NCBI GenBank assembly: GCA_020635905.1
Contig: JACJYV010000004.1
Coordinates: forward strand, 496,001-560,000
Reading direction: 5' to 3'
Length of the DNA stretch: 64,000 nt
Source of the DNA: Bacteroidia bacterium
GTDB lineage: Bacteria > Bacteroidota > Bacteroidia > J057 > JADKCL01
The notes under the pieces: model-generated
Database searches by the model: none
What the model was told of the DNA's origin: nothing
Seen by the model: only the letters and a program-made list of their open reading frames with translations
Shown here: piece after piece, positions 27,904-35,737 of the stretch
Layout of the letters: each line of letters opens with the position of its first letter
Numbering within the stretch: position 1 is the stretch's first letter
Position numbers and translations under genes: made by a program

Positions 27904-28914
27904 ATGGAAGAAATTAAACCAATTGACTTTGATAAGAAATTATCTGAATTTCACTCATTCTATGACGAGAACTTCAAATTTCTAAATTCAGCAGCGGAGG
28001 TTTTTAAAACTTTGATTTCAGCATTACTTGTGGATAAAGTTGCCATTGACACGATTACATACAGGTTAAAAGAAAGAGAAGAATGTATAAGTAAATTCAA
28101 AAGAAAGTATCTAACTGAAATAGAAAGTAACAACACTGATTATGTAATTCAAAACCATATAACTGACTTAGTTGGTTTGAGGGTAGTTTGTTTGCACCTT
28201 GACGATATTAAAGAAATTCAAAAGTTAATTGAAAGTAACTTCAAGGAAATAGATATTACTGATAAAAGTTCTCAGCTTGACAGTACGGAAGACAAATTTG
28301 GTTATAGGGGATTGCATTTAGACTTAATGATAAATGACGAAAGATCTTCCCTTCCAGAGTATTCAAAATTCAAGAACATATCATTTGAATTGCAAATTCG
28401 GACAATCATTCAAGATGCATGGAGTGTACTGGACCACAAAATAAAATACAAGAAAAATATTCCAACGGAGCTTAAACGAAGAATCATTCGCCTTGCTGCC
28501 CTTTTTGAAGTAGCAGATGAAGAATTTTTAAGGATAAAAGGTGATACACTAAAAGAACAGGAAAAAGCAAAAACGGAGATCACGGGAAAGACTAAAGAAC
28601 TCAAAGACAATATAGACGTTTTTAAATTCTTGCTTGTTGCTGAACAGCAATTCCCGAATTATCATTTCATTGAGTACAAAGCTGACGGCTTTGTTGGAGA
28701 AGTCCTAAGAGTTGACCCGACTTTTTCAACCGACACCTTAATAAACGCATTGGAAAATCATAAGACTGCAGTTGAAGAATATTCAGCATCAACGTCAAAT
28801 TATATGAACCCATACACAATCATAAGGCATTGCATTTATTTGGAGAACAAAGCAATGTATAAAACATTACTTTATGAAAGTCAAAGGAACGCTTATGAAA
28901 AACGGACACAATAG
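27904..28914 (+). CDS. RelA/SpoT-domain nucleotide synthetase (small alarmone synthetase type)
   Basis: 336 residues. The synthetase fold at about 30-200 shows the family motifs: a basic RLKEREECISKFKRK region, D88 in TDLVGLRVVC, GYRGLH at 133-138, and E162/Q164 in FELQIRT followed by DAWSVLDH. These are the residues that bind Mg and the two nucleotides in (p)ppGpp synthetases, so it looks active. There is no hydrolase domain and no TGS/ACT region, so it cannot degrade its product. The C-terminal ~130 residues are helical and unrecognised. Stand-alone synthetases in mobile regions are often toxins or phage-defence effectors that make (p)ppApp or modify tRNA; this one sits in a cassette-like island with an attC-like site 9 bp after its stop. 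No antitoxin is adjacent. Confidence 0.85.
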   Translation: MEEIKPIDFDKKLSEFHSFYDENFKFLNSAAEVFKTLISALLVDKVAIDTITYRLKEREECISKFKRKYLTEIESNNTDYVIQNHITDLVGLRVVCLHLDDIKEIQKLIESNFKEIDITDKSSQLDSTEDKFGYRGLHLDLMINDERSSLPEYSKFKNISFELQIRTIIQDAWSVLDHKIKYKKNIPTELKRRIIRLAALFEVADEEFLRIKGDTLKEQEKAKTEITGKTKELKDNIDVFKFLLVAEQQFPNYHFIEYKADGFVGEVLRVDPTFSTDTLINALENHKTAVEEYSASTSNYMNPYTIIRHCIYLENKAMYKTLLYESQRNAYEKRTQ

Positions 28915-28922
28915 AAAAATGC

Positions 28923-28988
28923 AGCTAACAATTATGACTTAATTGCGGGGGTGAAGGGCCGGCTACGGCCATAAAGCCTTTGTTGAAA
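28923..28988 (+). other. attC-like recombination site a
   Basis: AGCTAAC at 28923-28929 and GTTGAAA at 28982-28988 each match six of seven positions of the attC core consensus (RYYYAAC and GTTRRRY). The 66-bp site has an internal GGCCG/CGGCC hairpin. The left end, CTAACAATT, resembles the start of classical integron attC sites. Confidence 0.5.
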
Positions 28989-29537
28989 GGAAGACCTAAG
29001 GGGTAAGTAATGTAAAAATTTATAAGATAATACTTGTCTTACAAAAGGAGGATAACTGCAGGGTTTTCTTCTCAAACTGTTCCCTGCCGTTCGAATTGAC
29101 CTTGAACCGTGGCGATGTTCGGGTAATTTCCCGATTTGTGAAGGTGACGGGGATTTGGGAGTTTGGGGGGGAGTAAAGGCAGATTCCTACTGCAACCCAA
29201 ATCAACTTACATCCGTTATTTGGATAAAAATGGAGGACTAATAGTTAATTGGAAGTGGCGAATCAGTATTGGAAACTAAAAATATGAATAGTAAAAAAAG
29301 TAATTCGAAAGGATCTCATATAGGTGATTTATCCTTTCAGTCATAAAAGTTAAATTGCTTTAAAAGTTATTAAGGAGAATTATTCGCGTATTGCTTAGAA
29401 ATAATTAAATCATTTTTTACAATGCTAGTAGAAGGATAGGAAATACAAAAGAGTTGTTGCTCAGTATTCCAAAATAGACTATTTTCCAATTCAAAATAAA
29501 GAGATATTTATTCAATTAATAACCAAATTTAAAAAGG
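28989..29537. other. Gene-free 549 bp
   Basis: AT-rich, with no credible ORF on either strand. It holds a diverged copy of the 38-bp repeat at 29133-29173 and a GCAGGG/CCCTGC inverted repeat near 29058-29087. No clear promoter is seen for the gene at 29538. Confidence 0.5.
29133..29173 (+). repeat. 38-bp interspersed repeat, diverged copy
   Basis: GATTTGTGAAGGTGACGGGG, then GGGAGTTTGGGGG, keeps the spacing of the better copies but has several substitutions. Confidence 0.45.
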
Positions 29538-30158
29538 ATGGAGTTCTATATTGAATTAACGGGACCCAATATTACCTATAGGCACCAAACTGATGGAAGT
29601 TGGAAGGAAATCAGAGACAGGGACTTAAAAGAATCAGATTTCATTTCAAATTCCATAATTGAAATCAAGGATCTACAAAAAGTCGACTCCCAAATCAATT
29701 TGGCAGGAAAGCTATGGACAATAAACCCAACTGCTGGCAAAATGGGTGATACCAATAAATTGCATTATGAAGTTTATGTAAAACATTCATCCAAGCCCCC
29801 TCTTCCATTAAAAAAACAGTTAATTACTATAATTGAAAACGGAATTGACGAAATATTCAATACCTTGATATTAAATATTAATGGGCAATTTGAATTAAGA
29901 GATTTTAGTGGAGAGAATCAGGCTAAAGTTGATCCTTCTGTGGTGGTAAGATACGAAACCTTCACCCCTGGAAATGGATACGTTGGAAAAGACGCATCAA
30001 AAGATATGAATCACGTAACTAATTATTATGTTGATTCATTACGTTATTGGTTGATGCACTTAGATACTGGTGGAACTTATATGTTTTCAGATGATATTTT
30101 TATGGGGGAGGAGAATGATCTAATTCAAAAAATTAATGCCTTTAAGTTTATTCCTTGA
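29538..30158 (+). CDS. Hypothetical cytoplasmic protein
   Basis: 206 residues, AT-rich, no signal peptide, no membrane helix and no motif I recognise. The N-terminal half has alternating strands (FYIELTGPNITYRH, KLWTINPTAG, LHYEVYVKHSS). A helix (PLKKQLITIIENGIDEIF) and an acidic/aromatic C-terminal part follow. The size, composition and isolated position match the immunity-protein or cargo genes of cassette arrays, but no family can be named. The start ATG follows AAAAAGG, a plausible ribosome-binding purine stretch. Confidence 0.6.
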   Translation: MEFYIELTGPNITYRHQTDGSWKEIRDRDLKESDFISNSIIEIKDLQKVDSQINLAGKLWTINPTAGKMGDTNKLHYEVYVKHSSKPPLPLKKQLITIIENGIDEIFNTLILNINGQFELRDFSGENQAKVDPSVVVRYETFTPGNGYVGKDASKDMNHVTNYYVDSLRYWLMHLDTGGTYMFSDDIFMGEENDLIQKINAFKFIP

Positions 30159-30364
30159 AAGGAATTTTTATAAAAGGAAAATAACATATTGAGCAGTTTT
30201 TTTAATCCCTCAAAGAATTATTCCAGTTCTAAGGTCATGAGAAACATTCAATTGTCCGGGAAATAGACCAGATGCTCGCTTCGTTCACAGCTCACCCCCC
30301 CCAAACAATCCCCGCCCCAACCCACAACGAGCCAAAGCGGGGATCACCACCTCACCAACCGCAA

Positions 30365-30679
30365 CTACCGCCCCCTCAACAGCGCCGCAATCTCCTCCAG
30401 ATACGCAATCGTGCGCTCCTTCGCTTCCAGATCACGAGCGAGGGGGTGCGTACCCAGGCCGAGTTCCTGGGAGTAGGGCAGGAAGAGGTCGGTGCCGAGG
30501 GCGTGGGAGAGGGTAAAGAGGTAATCAGTGGGCAGGGCGAAGCGGCCAAAGAGGCGTTCCACTTCTGCGGGTGAGACATTGACCTGGCGGGCCAGATCGG
30601 TGGGAGAGAGGTGCAGTTCCCGGGCGCGGGCCTCAATCAGGCTGCCCAGGTGAATGCGGGTAAATTTAGGATTAGACAT
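30365..30679 (-). CDS. Small HTH (Xre-like) regulator with C-terminal coiled helix
   Basis: 104 residues. Residues ~10-65 form a lambda-repressor-type helix-turn-helix: LIEARARELHLSPTDLARQ, then VNVSPAEVERLF and LFTLSHALGTDLF. The C-terminal DLEAKERTIAYLEEIAALL is an amphipathic helix that could dimerise. It is GC-rich compared with its AT-rich neighbours and is encoded opposite to them. A truncated duplicate of its 3' half and downstream flank is at 36.99-37.2 kb. The leader folds into a three-way junction 17 bp before the ATG, so regulation at the RNA level is possible. Targets are unknown. Confidence 0.75.
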   Translation of the reverse strand: MSNPKFTRIHLGSLIEARARELHLSPTDLARQVNVSPAEVERLFGRFALPTDYLFTLSHALGTDLFLPYSQELGLGTHPLARDLEAKERTIAYLEEIAALLRGR

Positions 30680-30695
30680 GAAATGTACTTAAAAC

Positions 30696-30775
30696 GCAAA
30701 GGGGCTAAGGTGTGCTCGGCTCTTTCACATGGAAAGCCGTCGGTTAGTTTCCTCCCCGACACCATACCCCTTTGC
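30696..30775 (-). ncRNA. Candidate structured RNA element (three-way junction) in the HTH gene leader
   Basis: Outer stem GCAAAGGGG (30696-30704) with CCCCTTTGC (30767-30775), 9 perfect pairs. Second stem GGTGT (30709-30713) with ACACC (30759-30763). Inner hairpins are CGGCT-TTTC/GAAAG-CCG (about 30717-30739) and GTCGG (30739-30743) with CCGAC (30756-30760), which share edge bases. The fold spans about 80 bases and ends 17 bp before the HTH gene start on the minus strand. It could be a leader riboregulator, an independent small RNA, or a palindromic mobile element; no known class is recognised. Confidence 0.4.
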
Positions 30776-30900
30776 TGGTTTTTAGTCAAATTCATAATGC
30801 GAAAGATTTAGCATAACCAAGTTAGGGATTTTGGTTGGAAAAGGGGAAGGGAGGAAAGGAAATTTTTGGCTGGCTGGGGATGGGTTACGTGGGCTTTTGG

Positions 30901-30938
30901 GGGTTGTGAATGTGGCGGGGATTTCGGAGATTGGGGGG
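30901..30938 (+). repeat. 38-bp interspersed repeat, copy 3
   Basis: Starts GGGTTGTGAATGTGGCG and ends GGAGATTGGGGGG, one base different from copies 1 and 2 at the left. It lies in the gene-free stretch 30776-31031, which otherwise shows only purine-rich sequence. Confidence 0.75.
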
Positions 30939-31031
30939 ATTCAGGAATAATGGAAATAATCGTATTGTGTTTATTTGGATCGAAAGGGAAATAGGATTAT
31001 TAGTACGTTAGAGCCATGGAATTATTGATGG

Positions 31032-31535
31032 ATGAAAAAGCTTCTTGTCATAACCTTATTTTTGCTGGCAAGTAATTATAGCAAAGCCCAAACAATAATT
31101 GGAACTGTTATTGATGGAAAAACGGCTGATCCATTGGCTGGGACACTTGTAAAGTCTGGGTCTAAAGGTGTGATAACCGACTCCATTGGCGGGTTTATTC
31201 TATCAATTAATAGGGGGGAAAGCTTGGAGTTTACCTTCATTGGATTTCCCAAACATGAAATTGTTGATATTAACCTAGAAAAGGATACCGTAAACATTGG
31301 AAGTATAGAACTTAGCTCTGTTGGTGCGTATGGATATGTTATGTACGAGAAAAAGAGATTTCTGTCAAAAAAAACAAAGTATGTTTGCCGCCGAATAAAA
31401 ATCAAAAATAAGGATGAAAAAGACGGTTTGATCGTAAGGTGTCCGGATGGCCAGATACGGTATACTTGGACGCTAAATGATGAAAAGACTTTACAGGTAG
31501 AATTCGATCAAATAAAAACTTGTACCTTTCAATAG
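31032..31535 (+). CDS. Secreted carboxypeptidase-regulatory-like domain protein
   Basis: 167 residues. Signal peptide MKKLLVITLFLLASNYSKAQ, then a CarboxypepD_reg-like beta domain (IIGTVIDGKTADPLAG, GVITDSIGGFILSI, LEFTFIGFPKHE, about 21-95). This fold is usual at the N-terminus of TonB-dependent receptors and in small exported Bacteroidota proteins. The C-terminal ~70 residues are basic with two Cys (YVCRRIKIKN and VRCPDG) and are not recognised. AT-rich, standing alone and followed 65 bp later by an attC-like site, so it looks like cassette cargo. Predicted periplasmic or surface location; function unknown. Confidence 0.75.
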   Translation: MKKLLVITLFLLASNYSKAQTIIGTVIDGKTADPLAGTLVKSGSKGVITDSIGGFILSINRGESLEFTFIGFPKHEIVDINLEKDTVNIGSIELSSVGAYGYVMYEKKRFLSKKTKYVCRRIKIKNKDEKDGLIVRCPDGQIRYTWTLNDEKTLQVEFDQIKTCTFQ

Positions 31536-31600
31536 TCGTCTAGAAACCGAAAATTGAGAAAAATGGGCTGGAAAATAATTTGATGAACTTAAAGGAATGG

Positions 31601-31665
31601 CTCTAACACGGCTGTATCGTAGACGCTCGCTTCGCTTCGCGCCCCCGATACACGTGCCGTCGTAG
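31601..31665 (+). other. attC-like recombination site b
   Basis: Left core CTCTAAC (31601-31607) is followed by nested arms ACGGC/GCCGT (31608-31612 with 31656-31660) and TATCG/CGATA (31615-31619 with 31646-31650). The right core is GTCGTAG (31659-31665). The extended, interrupted hairpin is the expected shape of an attC bottom strand. Confidence 0.5.
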
Positions 31666-31686
31666 GAAATGGGAAATCAGGAGAGA

Positions 31687-32748
31687 TCAGGTATTCCACT
31701 CTCTAATGCTGTAGAGGGTATGACCTTTCGGGCAATCCATGGTTCTTCCTGCATAAACAGCTAATCCACTACCTCTTGACCAGGTAGAAATTTTGGGTTC
31801 CCCAGGGACATATTCTTCTTTACACTTATCACAGAATATTTTCATAAACTTTCCACTGAAGAGCAACCTGGAGGCAAAAAAAGGAACGTACTCATTTTGA
31901 GGAAAATGCATGTTTTCTCCTAAAACAAGGCTCTTTTCCATTTCCTCTTTTAGTTTTAAAATAGCAATGGCATCATGATACCTTCCCGTATCCTGTGGCG
32001 TCTTAATAAATTCCTCATAATCCTCATAGTCAATTTCCCAATTTAAAATAGAAACCATGTGAGCAATTGGGCTGGTTACTTCTCCAATTTTAATTGCTTT
32101 ATCAGGATGTTCATTTCTCAGAATTGGGTAGGAAAAACAGGGGGCTTTCTTGTTAATTGGAATTGACCTATACTGCTCTGTCCACTCGGAAGAATCAATT
32201 CCAAAGGCCTCTTCTCCGTACATCAAAACATCAAAAAGTCGCTTTCCGGACTTAGTATGGACTATTTCCTCTAATTGATTAAGGACAACAAACTCATACA
32301 CTTTTTTCCGTAACGAAAGTTTTCTGATCAGGAAAAAGGCTGGATGAAAATTGGAAAAATGTTTAACCTTTTTACTGATTTTTTTTAAGCCAAAATGTTT
32401 GGGGCTGGAAAAATCATTATTGGTTTTTTTGTGGTACCTGATCCTCCCCAATACCCGGTGCTGGATGCCACGATACTCATCAACCAATTCGAAAAAATAC
32501 AAAAGGGCCTCTTTCTTTTCTTTTCTTTGGCTCTCTATTTTTTTAGCCAAATCATTTTGAGTGCTACAGGTGCCAAACTTCTTTGATAGCCAGGAATGAA
32601 ATTGATAAAACTCTTTACTATCCAATACATTAGTTTCAGGCCGTAAAGAGTCATCTGCTAAATACGCAAATAAATTGGTCAGACTTAAATCTCCAATGTA
32701 GAAGCCAGGCCGACGCCGAATTTTATCAATAATTTCAAACACTCTCAA
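31687..32748 (-). CDS. Hypothetical protein with C-terminal Cys/His zinc-knuckle-like motif
   Basis: 353 residues, AT-rich, no signal peptide. The N-terminus MRVFEIIDKIRRRPGFYIGDLSLTN has the RP-FYIG--S---L pattern that I know from small uncharacterised proteins, where it opens a helical domain. The middle is rich in aromatic and basic residues. The C-terminal part has CDKC, then DCPKGH about 30 residues later, which could bind one zinc. It is the only gene here read against the cassette direction; its stop lies 22 bp after attC-like site b. It is possibly an effector or nucleic-acid-binding protein; no family assigned. Confidence 0.6.
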   Translation of the reverse strand: MRVFEIIDKIRRRPGFYIGDLSLTNLFAYLADDSLRPETNVLDSKEFYQFHSWLSKKFGTCSTQNDLAKKIESQRKEKKEALLYFFELVDEYRGIQHRVLGRIRYHKKTNNDFSSPKHFGLKKISKKVKHFSNFHPAFFLIRKLSLRKKVYEFVVLNQLEEIVHTKSGKRLFDVLMYGEEAFGIDSSEWTEQYRSIPINKKAPCFSYPILRNEHPDKAIKIGEVTSPIAHMVSILNWEIDYEDYEEFIKTPQDTGRYHDAIAILKLKEEMEKSLVLGENMHFPQNEYVPFFASRLLFSGKFMKIFCDKCKEEYVPGEPKISTWSRGSGLAVYAGRTMDCPKGHTLYSIREWNT

Positions 32749-32805
32749 AGTACATATTGACGTTACAAAAATGATTTGTTAAAAATAATCAGGTAAATTG
32801 AAATT

Positions 32806-32831
32806 TCTACAACACAGGGCTATGTGCAAAG
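32806..32831 (+). other. Short attC-like site (b2), possibly degenerate
   Basis: TCTACAAC (32806-32813), then ACAGGGCTATG and GTGCAAAG (32824-32831). The left part matches the ACAACA--CGCTATGAG start of site d. Its length (26 bp) is too short for a full attC. The left core is close to the complement of the right core of site b, as expected for the two ends of one cassette. Confidence 0.3.
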
Positions 32832-32834
32832 GAA

Positions 32835-33569
32835 ATGAGAAATGAAAACCATATAGTAGCTCACCTCTTTCTGGTTATGCTCCTGATGGTATCATGCCAA
32901 AGGATCAATGAACCTCAACAAATTGAGAATAAGTCATTTGAAAAAAACGAAGAGCAATTGATAAACAGGTCACAAGAGAATAAAAAGGATAATAAAACGA
33001 AAGAAGGACAAACCTTTATTTGTAGGCTTGATAGTTTTTCGAGCCAATTCGATTTTGATTTAGAATTTAAAAGATGGCCGAATATTGAGGGGTTTGACTC
33101 TTGCAAAATATCGGTAACGATAACGAAAAAGTCGGGTGATGATCCTTTACAAATAATTGAGATTTTCTCAGACTACCTTTTCAAGGATGCTTACTCGAAT
33201 TGTAAATATTCGAGATCGTATTCAACATCTGTCAATGATACGATGATTGCTTATGATAATGACTATGGCGATTTTATAGTGGCAGATTTTAATTTTGACT
33301 TCCGGGATGATTTGGCTTTAAAGCGGAACTCAGGAGGAAATGGCGGTCCGTCTTATGACTATTATTTACAAACCAGTAGCTTAAAATTTGAAAGAAGTAC
33401 TTTTCTCAGCGATTCAATTGTATATTTCCCGAGTACTATTAATCCAGAAAAAAGGGAACTAATAACCCTTGTTCATGCTGGTGCACGACATCTTGGCAAA
33501 CATGTTTACAAATACAATCCCAAAACAAAAAAATGGAATCAAATTAGCCATGAATACCTGGCCATATAA
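32835..33569 (+). CDS. Lipoprotein with XAC2610/FG-GAP-like C-terminal domain
   Basis: 244 residues. A lipoprotein signal ends LLMVSC (Cys near residue 21), then an Asn/Glu/Lys-rich spacer (25-60). The C-terminal part has DFIVADFNFDFRDDLALK, followed by NGGPSYDYYL and a KYNPKTKKW strand, the pattern of calcium-loop or XAC2610-related exported proteins of unknown function. Predicted to be attached to the outer membrane. AT-rich and flanked by the attC-like sites at 32.8 and 33.6 kb. The start ATG lies only 3 bp after the short attC-like site, typical spacing for a cassette gene. Confidence 0.7.
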   Translation: MRNENHIVAHLFLVMLLMVSCQRINEPQQIENKSFEKNEEQLINRSQENKKDNKTKEGQTFICRLDSFSSQFDFDLEFKRWPNIEGFDSCKISVTITKKSGDDPLQIIEIFSDYLFKDAYSNCKYSRSYSTSVNDTMIAYDNDYGDFIVADFNFDFRDDLALKRNSGGNGGPSYDYYLQTSSLKFERSTFLSDSIVYFPSTINPEKRELITLVHAGARHLGKHVYKYNPKTKKWNQISHEYLAI

Positions 33570-33590
33570 TGTTGAACAGAAGGAAAAGCA

Positions 33591-33666
33591 TGTTACACAT
33601 CGCTATCCCAGATCCGGGCCAGCCTTCGGCTGTTTGCCCGGCCCGGCGATATCGAAGCGTGGTAGA
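33591..33666 (+). other. attC-like recombination site c
   Basis: Nested arms: TTACAC (33593-33598) against GTGGTA (33659-33664), ATCGC/GCGAT (33599-33603 with 33646-33650), CCGGGC/GCCCGG (33614-33619 with 33636-33641) and AGCC/GGCT with a TTC loop. The arrangement and bases closely match site d. Confidence 0.55.
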
Positions 33667-33704
33667 CAAGGTCAGGAGGAATGAAATATTGGAAGTGAAT
33701 CTGT

Positions 33705-33712
33705 TATCTTTG
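33705..33712 (+). promoter_or_regulatory. -7 box TATCTTTG
   Basis: Perfect TAnnTTTG match 12 bp before the ATG at 33724. A transcript starting about 5-7 bases further would be almost leaderless. It would be a cassette-borne promoter. No convincing -33 element. Confidence 0.4.
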
Positions 33713-33723
33713 ACAAAATAGAT

Positions 33724-34323
33724 ATGAGAATCCTAAATAAAATTGATTGGCAGTTTCCTCTCAAGTTTCAATTTCAATTATTGGGCATATTATCCATTAT
33801 AGTTTATTGGGGATGTGAATCCAACACCCCGGTAAGAAAAGACAACCTTCATCGGGAGCTCAAAATAGGTAAGGCGATGGATTGGATAAATATGGTTCGG
33901 CCTTATCCTGGGATTAAGAATTTAGAAGGAGGGGAAGGAAGTATTCGAAGTGACCATTTTGTTTTCAACGATAGCGGGATGTTCATTGGGTCGAATAAAC
34001 TAGAGTTGGCGAATTACCATAGTCACAATACATTTGGAAAACGATATGAAATTCCGCCCGACACACTCAAGCTAATAGTGGAAGAGTTTACCGAGCTTGG
34101 GCTGAATAGATATTTCCGATTTGAAAATCACTACATATTTCTAACAGAAGTTTACTACCAAAGTCGGAAAGGCTATTGTTATTTGGATATGAAAAATAGC
34201 TATGAAGTGGGAGATAGAATAAATTGGACAATTCTCCCTGATGAATTGAAAACCAGCTTGCCCCAGCTTCCTGAAATTACAGCAAAATACTCTCCAAATT
34301 GGTTTGAATGGAGGGAAAGTTGA
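33724..34323 (+). CDS. Putative lipoprotein, unknown family
   Basis: 199 residues. A hydrophobic N-terminal stretch (FQFQLLGILSIIVYWGC) ends in Cys 31, a possible but non-ideal lipobox. The mature part is mixed: KLIVEEFTELGLNRYFRFE followed by beta strands and a closing WFEWRES. No catalytic signature. AT-rich. It occupies the segment between attC-like sites c and d, and 9 bp separate its stop from the core of site d, which is cassette-like packing. Likely an exported protein of unknown function. Confidence 0.6.
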   Translation: MRILNKIDWQFPLKFQFQLLGILSIIVYWGCESNTPVRKDNLHRELKIGKAMDWINMVRPYPGIKNLEGGEGSIRSDHFVFNDSGMFIGSNKLELANYHSHNTFGKRYEIPPDTLKLIVEEFTELGLNRYFRFENHYIFLTEVYYQSRKGYCYLDMKNSYEVGDRINWTILPDELKTSLPQLPEITAKYSPNWFEWRES

Positions 34324-34332
34324 GAAAGAACG

Positions 34333-34414
34333 CTTACAACAAATCGCTATGAGTGAGAGGGGCCGGCCTTCTTCGGCTGTGTGCCCGCCCTGGCGATATC
34401 GGTAGCGTTGTAAG
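34333..34414 (+). other. attC-like recombination site d
   Basis: The clearest site. CTTACAAC (34333-34340) and GTTGTAAG (34407-34414) are perfect 8-bp inverted repeats. Inside are ATCGC/GCGAT (GCGAT at 34393-34397) and a GGCC-TTCTTC-GGC hairpin. Total length is 82 bp, within the attC range. The core deviates from RYYYAAC at two positions. Confidence 0.6.
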
Positions 34415-34491
34415 AAATAATCAGGGGGATAATTTGGCTGGCTATTCAATTAACTTGATCAATGAAATCGCGGAGAATAATGTAAACCCAC

Positions 34492-34914
34492 ATGATCCGA
34501 ACCAAATACATAACAACAATGATTTTGGCGGTGCTTTCATTTGGCATTGTTCAATCGCAAAATTTCGGGGGTTGTGAAAAGGTTTTTGAAGCCAAGGAAC
34601 TGACAAAAGAACCGGGATGGGGAAATAATAATGAAGGTTTCGGGGAATTAGTAAACTCCAAAATTATTGGCGTTCTAACGCGTTTAAAAAATGAATCGGA
34701 CATTTTCATTACTTCATTCAAGGCGAAAATGGAAATTGGTTCTGACGGGAAAGTCAAGTGTGTAGAAGCATTAACCAAGGTTCCGAAGAAATATAAAATA
34801 GAAATTGAAGAGTTGATCAAAAACTCCCAGATTTGGGAACCTGGAGAAATAAATGGGAAAAAGGTCTGTAGTGAATTCACCTTGTACATCAGTTGTATAA
34901 AATGGGCTGACTAA
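34492..34914 (+). CDS. Small secreted protein, TonB-C-terminal-like
   Basis: 140 residues. Signal peptide MIRTKYITTMILAVLSFGIVQSQ. The mature part has a FGELVNSKI helix, an IFITSFKAKMEIGSDGKVKCVEAL strand-turn-strand (split here by the variable loop) and IWEPGEINGKKVCSEF, the pattern of the TonB C-terminal-like fold found in many small periplasmic Bacteroidota proteins. Three Cys in the mature chain. The fold assignment is moderate; partners unknown. It lies between attC-like sites d and e, whose facing cores (GTTGTAAG and CATACAAC) are complementary at 7 of 8 positions. Confidence 0.65.
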   Translation: MIRTKYITTMILAVLSFGIVQSQNFGGCEKVFEAKELTKEPGWGNNNEGFGELVNSKIIGVLTRLKNESDIFITSFKAKMEIGSDGKVKCVEALTKVPKKYKIEIEELIKNSQIWEPGEINGKKVCSEFTLYISCIKWAD

Positions 34915-34923
34915 AAGAAAATT

Positions 34924-35001
34924 CATACAACCCTTCGATATCGAAGATCCGGGCCCGCCTGCGGCGTAGGCCTGCCTCCTGGATAGGGGCGACGTTGGTG
35001 G
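34924..35001 (+). other. attC-like recombination site e
   Basis: CATACAAC (34924-34931) on the left and GTTGGTGG (34994-35001) on the right, with a GCC-TGC-GGC hairpin in the centre and CCGGGCCC shared with site c. The right core lies 23 bp before the ATG of the next gene. Confidence 0.5.
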
Positions 35002-35024
35002 AAATAAGAGAAAAAGGTAAAAGA

Positions 35025-35723
35025 ATGTATCTGGAAATAGAAAAAAATGGGAGTATCAATAATGCTCTTAACATTGAATTTGAAAAAATAAAATCACCCT
35101 TAAGGGTTAATGAAGAAAATTTAGCTGATAAATTTCCGTTGACTTACGCGAGGTTGGAATATGGAAATAAATTCTCTCAAGTTTATTTAGCAGCTAAAGA
35201 AAAACTTTTTTTGCCTGATTTTTGGAGAGATGGAGTTTGTCTTGCAAATGGGAAAACAAGCGAGATAGGTGAGTTAGTAAGGGCAATAGATTTTTGGTTA
35301 TTGAAAGATGTGGCAACAAGTGAATTGTCCCTAAAATTTCCTTTTGTCAGACCAAGCGAACGAGCGCAAGCCTTTGATGAAAATATGGAAATAGAATATG
35401 CTTGGAGATTATATTCACAAAACGAAGAATTTAAAGAGTTAAGGGAATTCGTCGCGCTAGCAAAGGAAGATGAGATCATTGGGAAATTGTTTCCTTATAC
35501 CAGTTTGACCAGGCTTTGTTTAAGCAGATGTACAGGCTATCCTTACACCTATGATTTGCCTTCTGTAATTCCAATTCCTAATGAAAAGGGAAAATTCGAA
35601 GTAAGACTAGCAGGTGAATCGGTAATTGGAAGAGGAAATGCAAGGGAGGCTTTAGACTTTCTGAAAGAGAATCTGCCTGAAAACATTGGACGAGCTGTAA
35701 AAGGAACAGCAGATGATTTATAG
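35025..35723 (+). CDS. DUF6193-like protein
   Basis: 232 residues from ATG 35025, preceded by AAAAAGGTAAAAGA. A TTG at 34995 lies inside the attC-like core and is unlikely to be used. The C-terminal half has LFPYTSLTRLCLSRCTGYP, DLPSVIPIP and a closing LPENIGRAVKGTADDL, which fits what I remember of DUF6193 proteins (LFPF-S---L-FSR, then LP-GxGPA--GTA-DL). That family is found in immunity-like and natural-product contexts; the function is not known. No signal peptide, so cytoplasmic. Both cassette ends are visible: GTTGGTGG before the gene and CCACCAAC 15 bp after it are perfect complements. Confidence 0.65.
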   Translation: MYLEIEKNGSINNALNIEFEKIKSPLRVNEENLADKFPLTYARLEYGNKFSQVYLAAKEKLFLPDFWRDGVCLANGKTSEIGELVRAIDFWLLKDVATSELSLKFPFVRPSERAQAFDENMEIEYAWRLYSQNEEFKELREFVALAKEDEIIGKLFPYTSLTRLCLSRCTGYPYTYDLPSVIPIPNEKGKFEVRLAGESVIGRGNAREALDFLKENLPENIGRAVKGTADDL

Positions 35724-35737
35724 ATGTTAGAAAAAAT

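Noticed and set aside
28029..28037. Third exact DnaA-box-like motif TGTGGATAA
   Set aside because: It is inside the coding sequence of the alarmone synthetase gene; one chance match in a window of this size is expected.
30267..30290. Further attC-like site after the gene at 29538-30158
   Set aside because: Only a GCTCGCTTCG word shared with site b is visible; no cores or arms can be placed.
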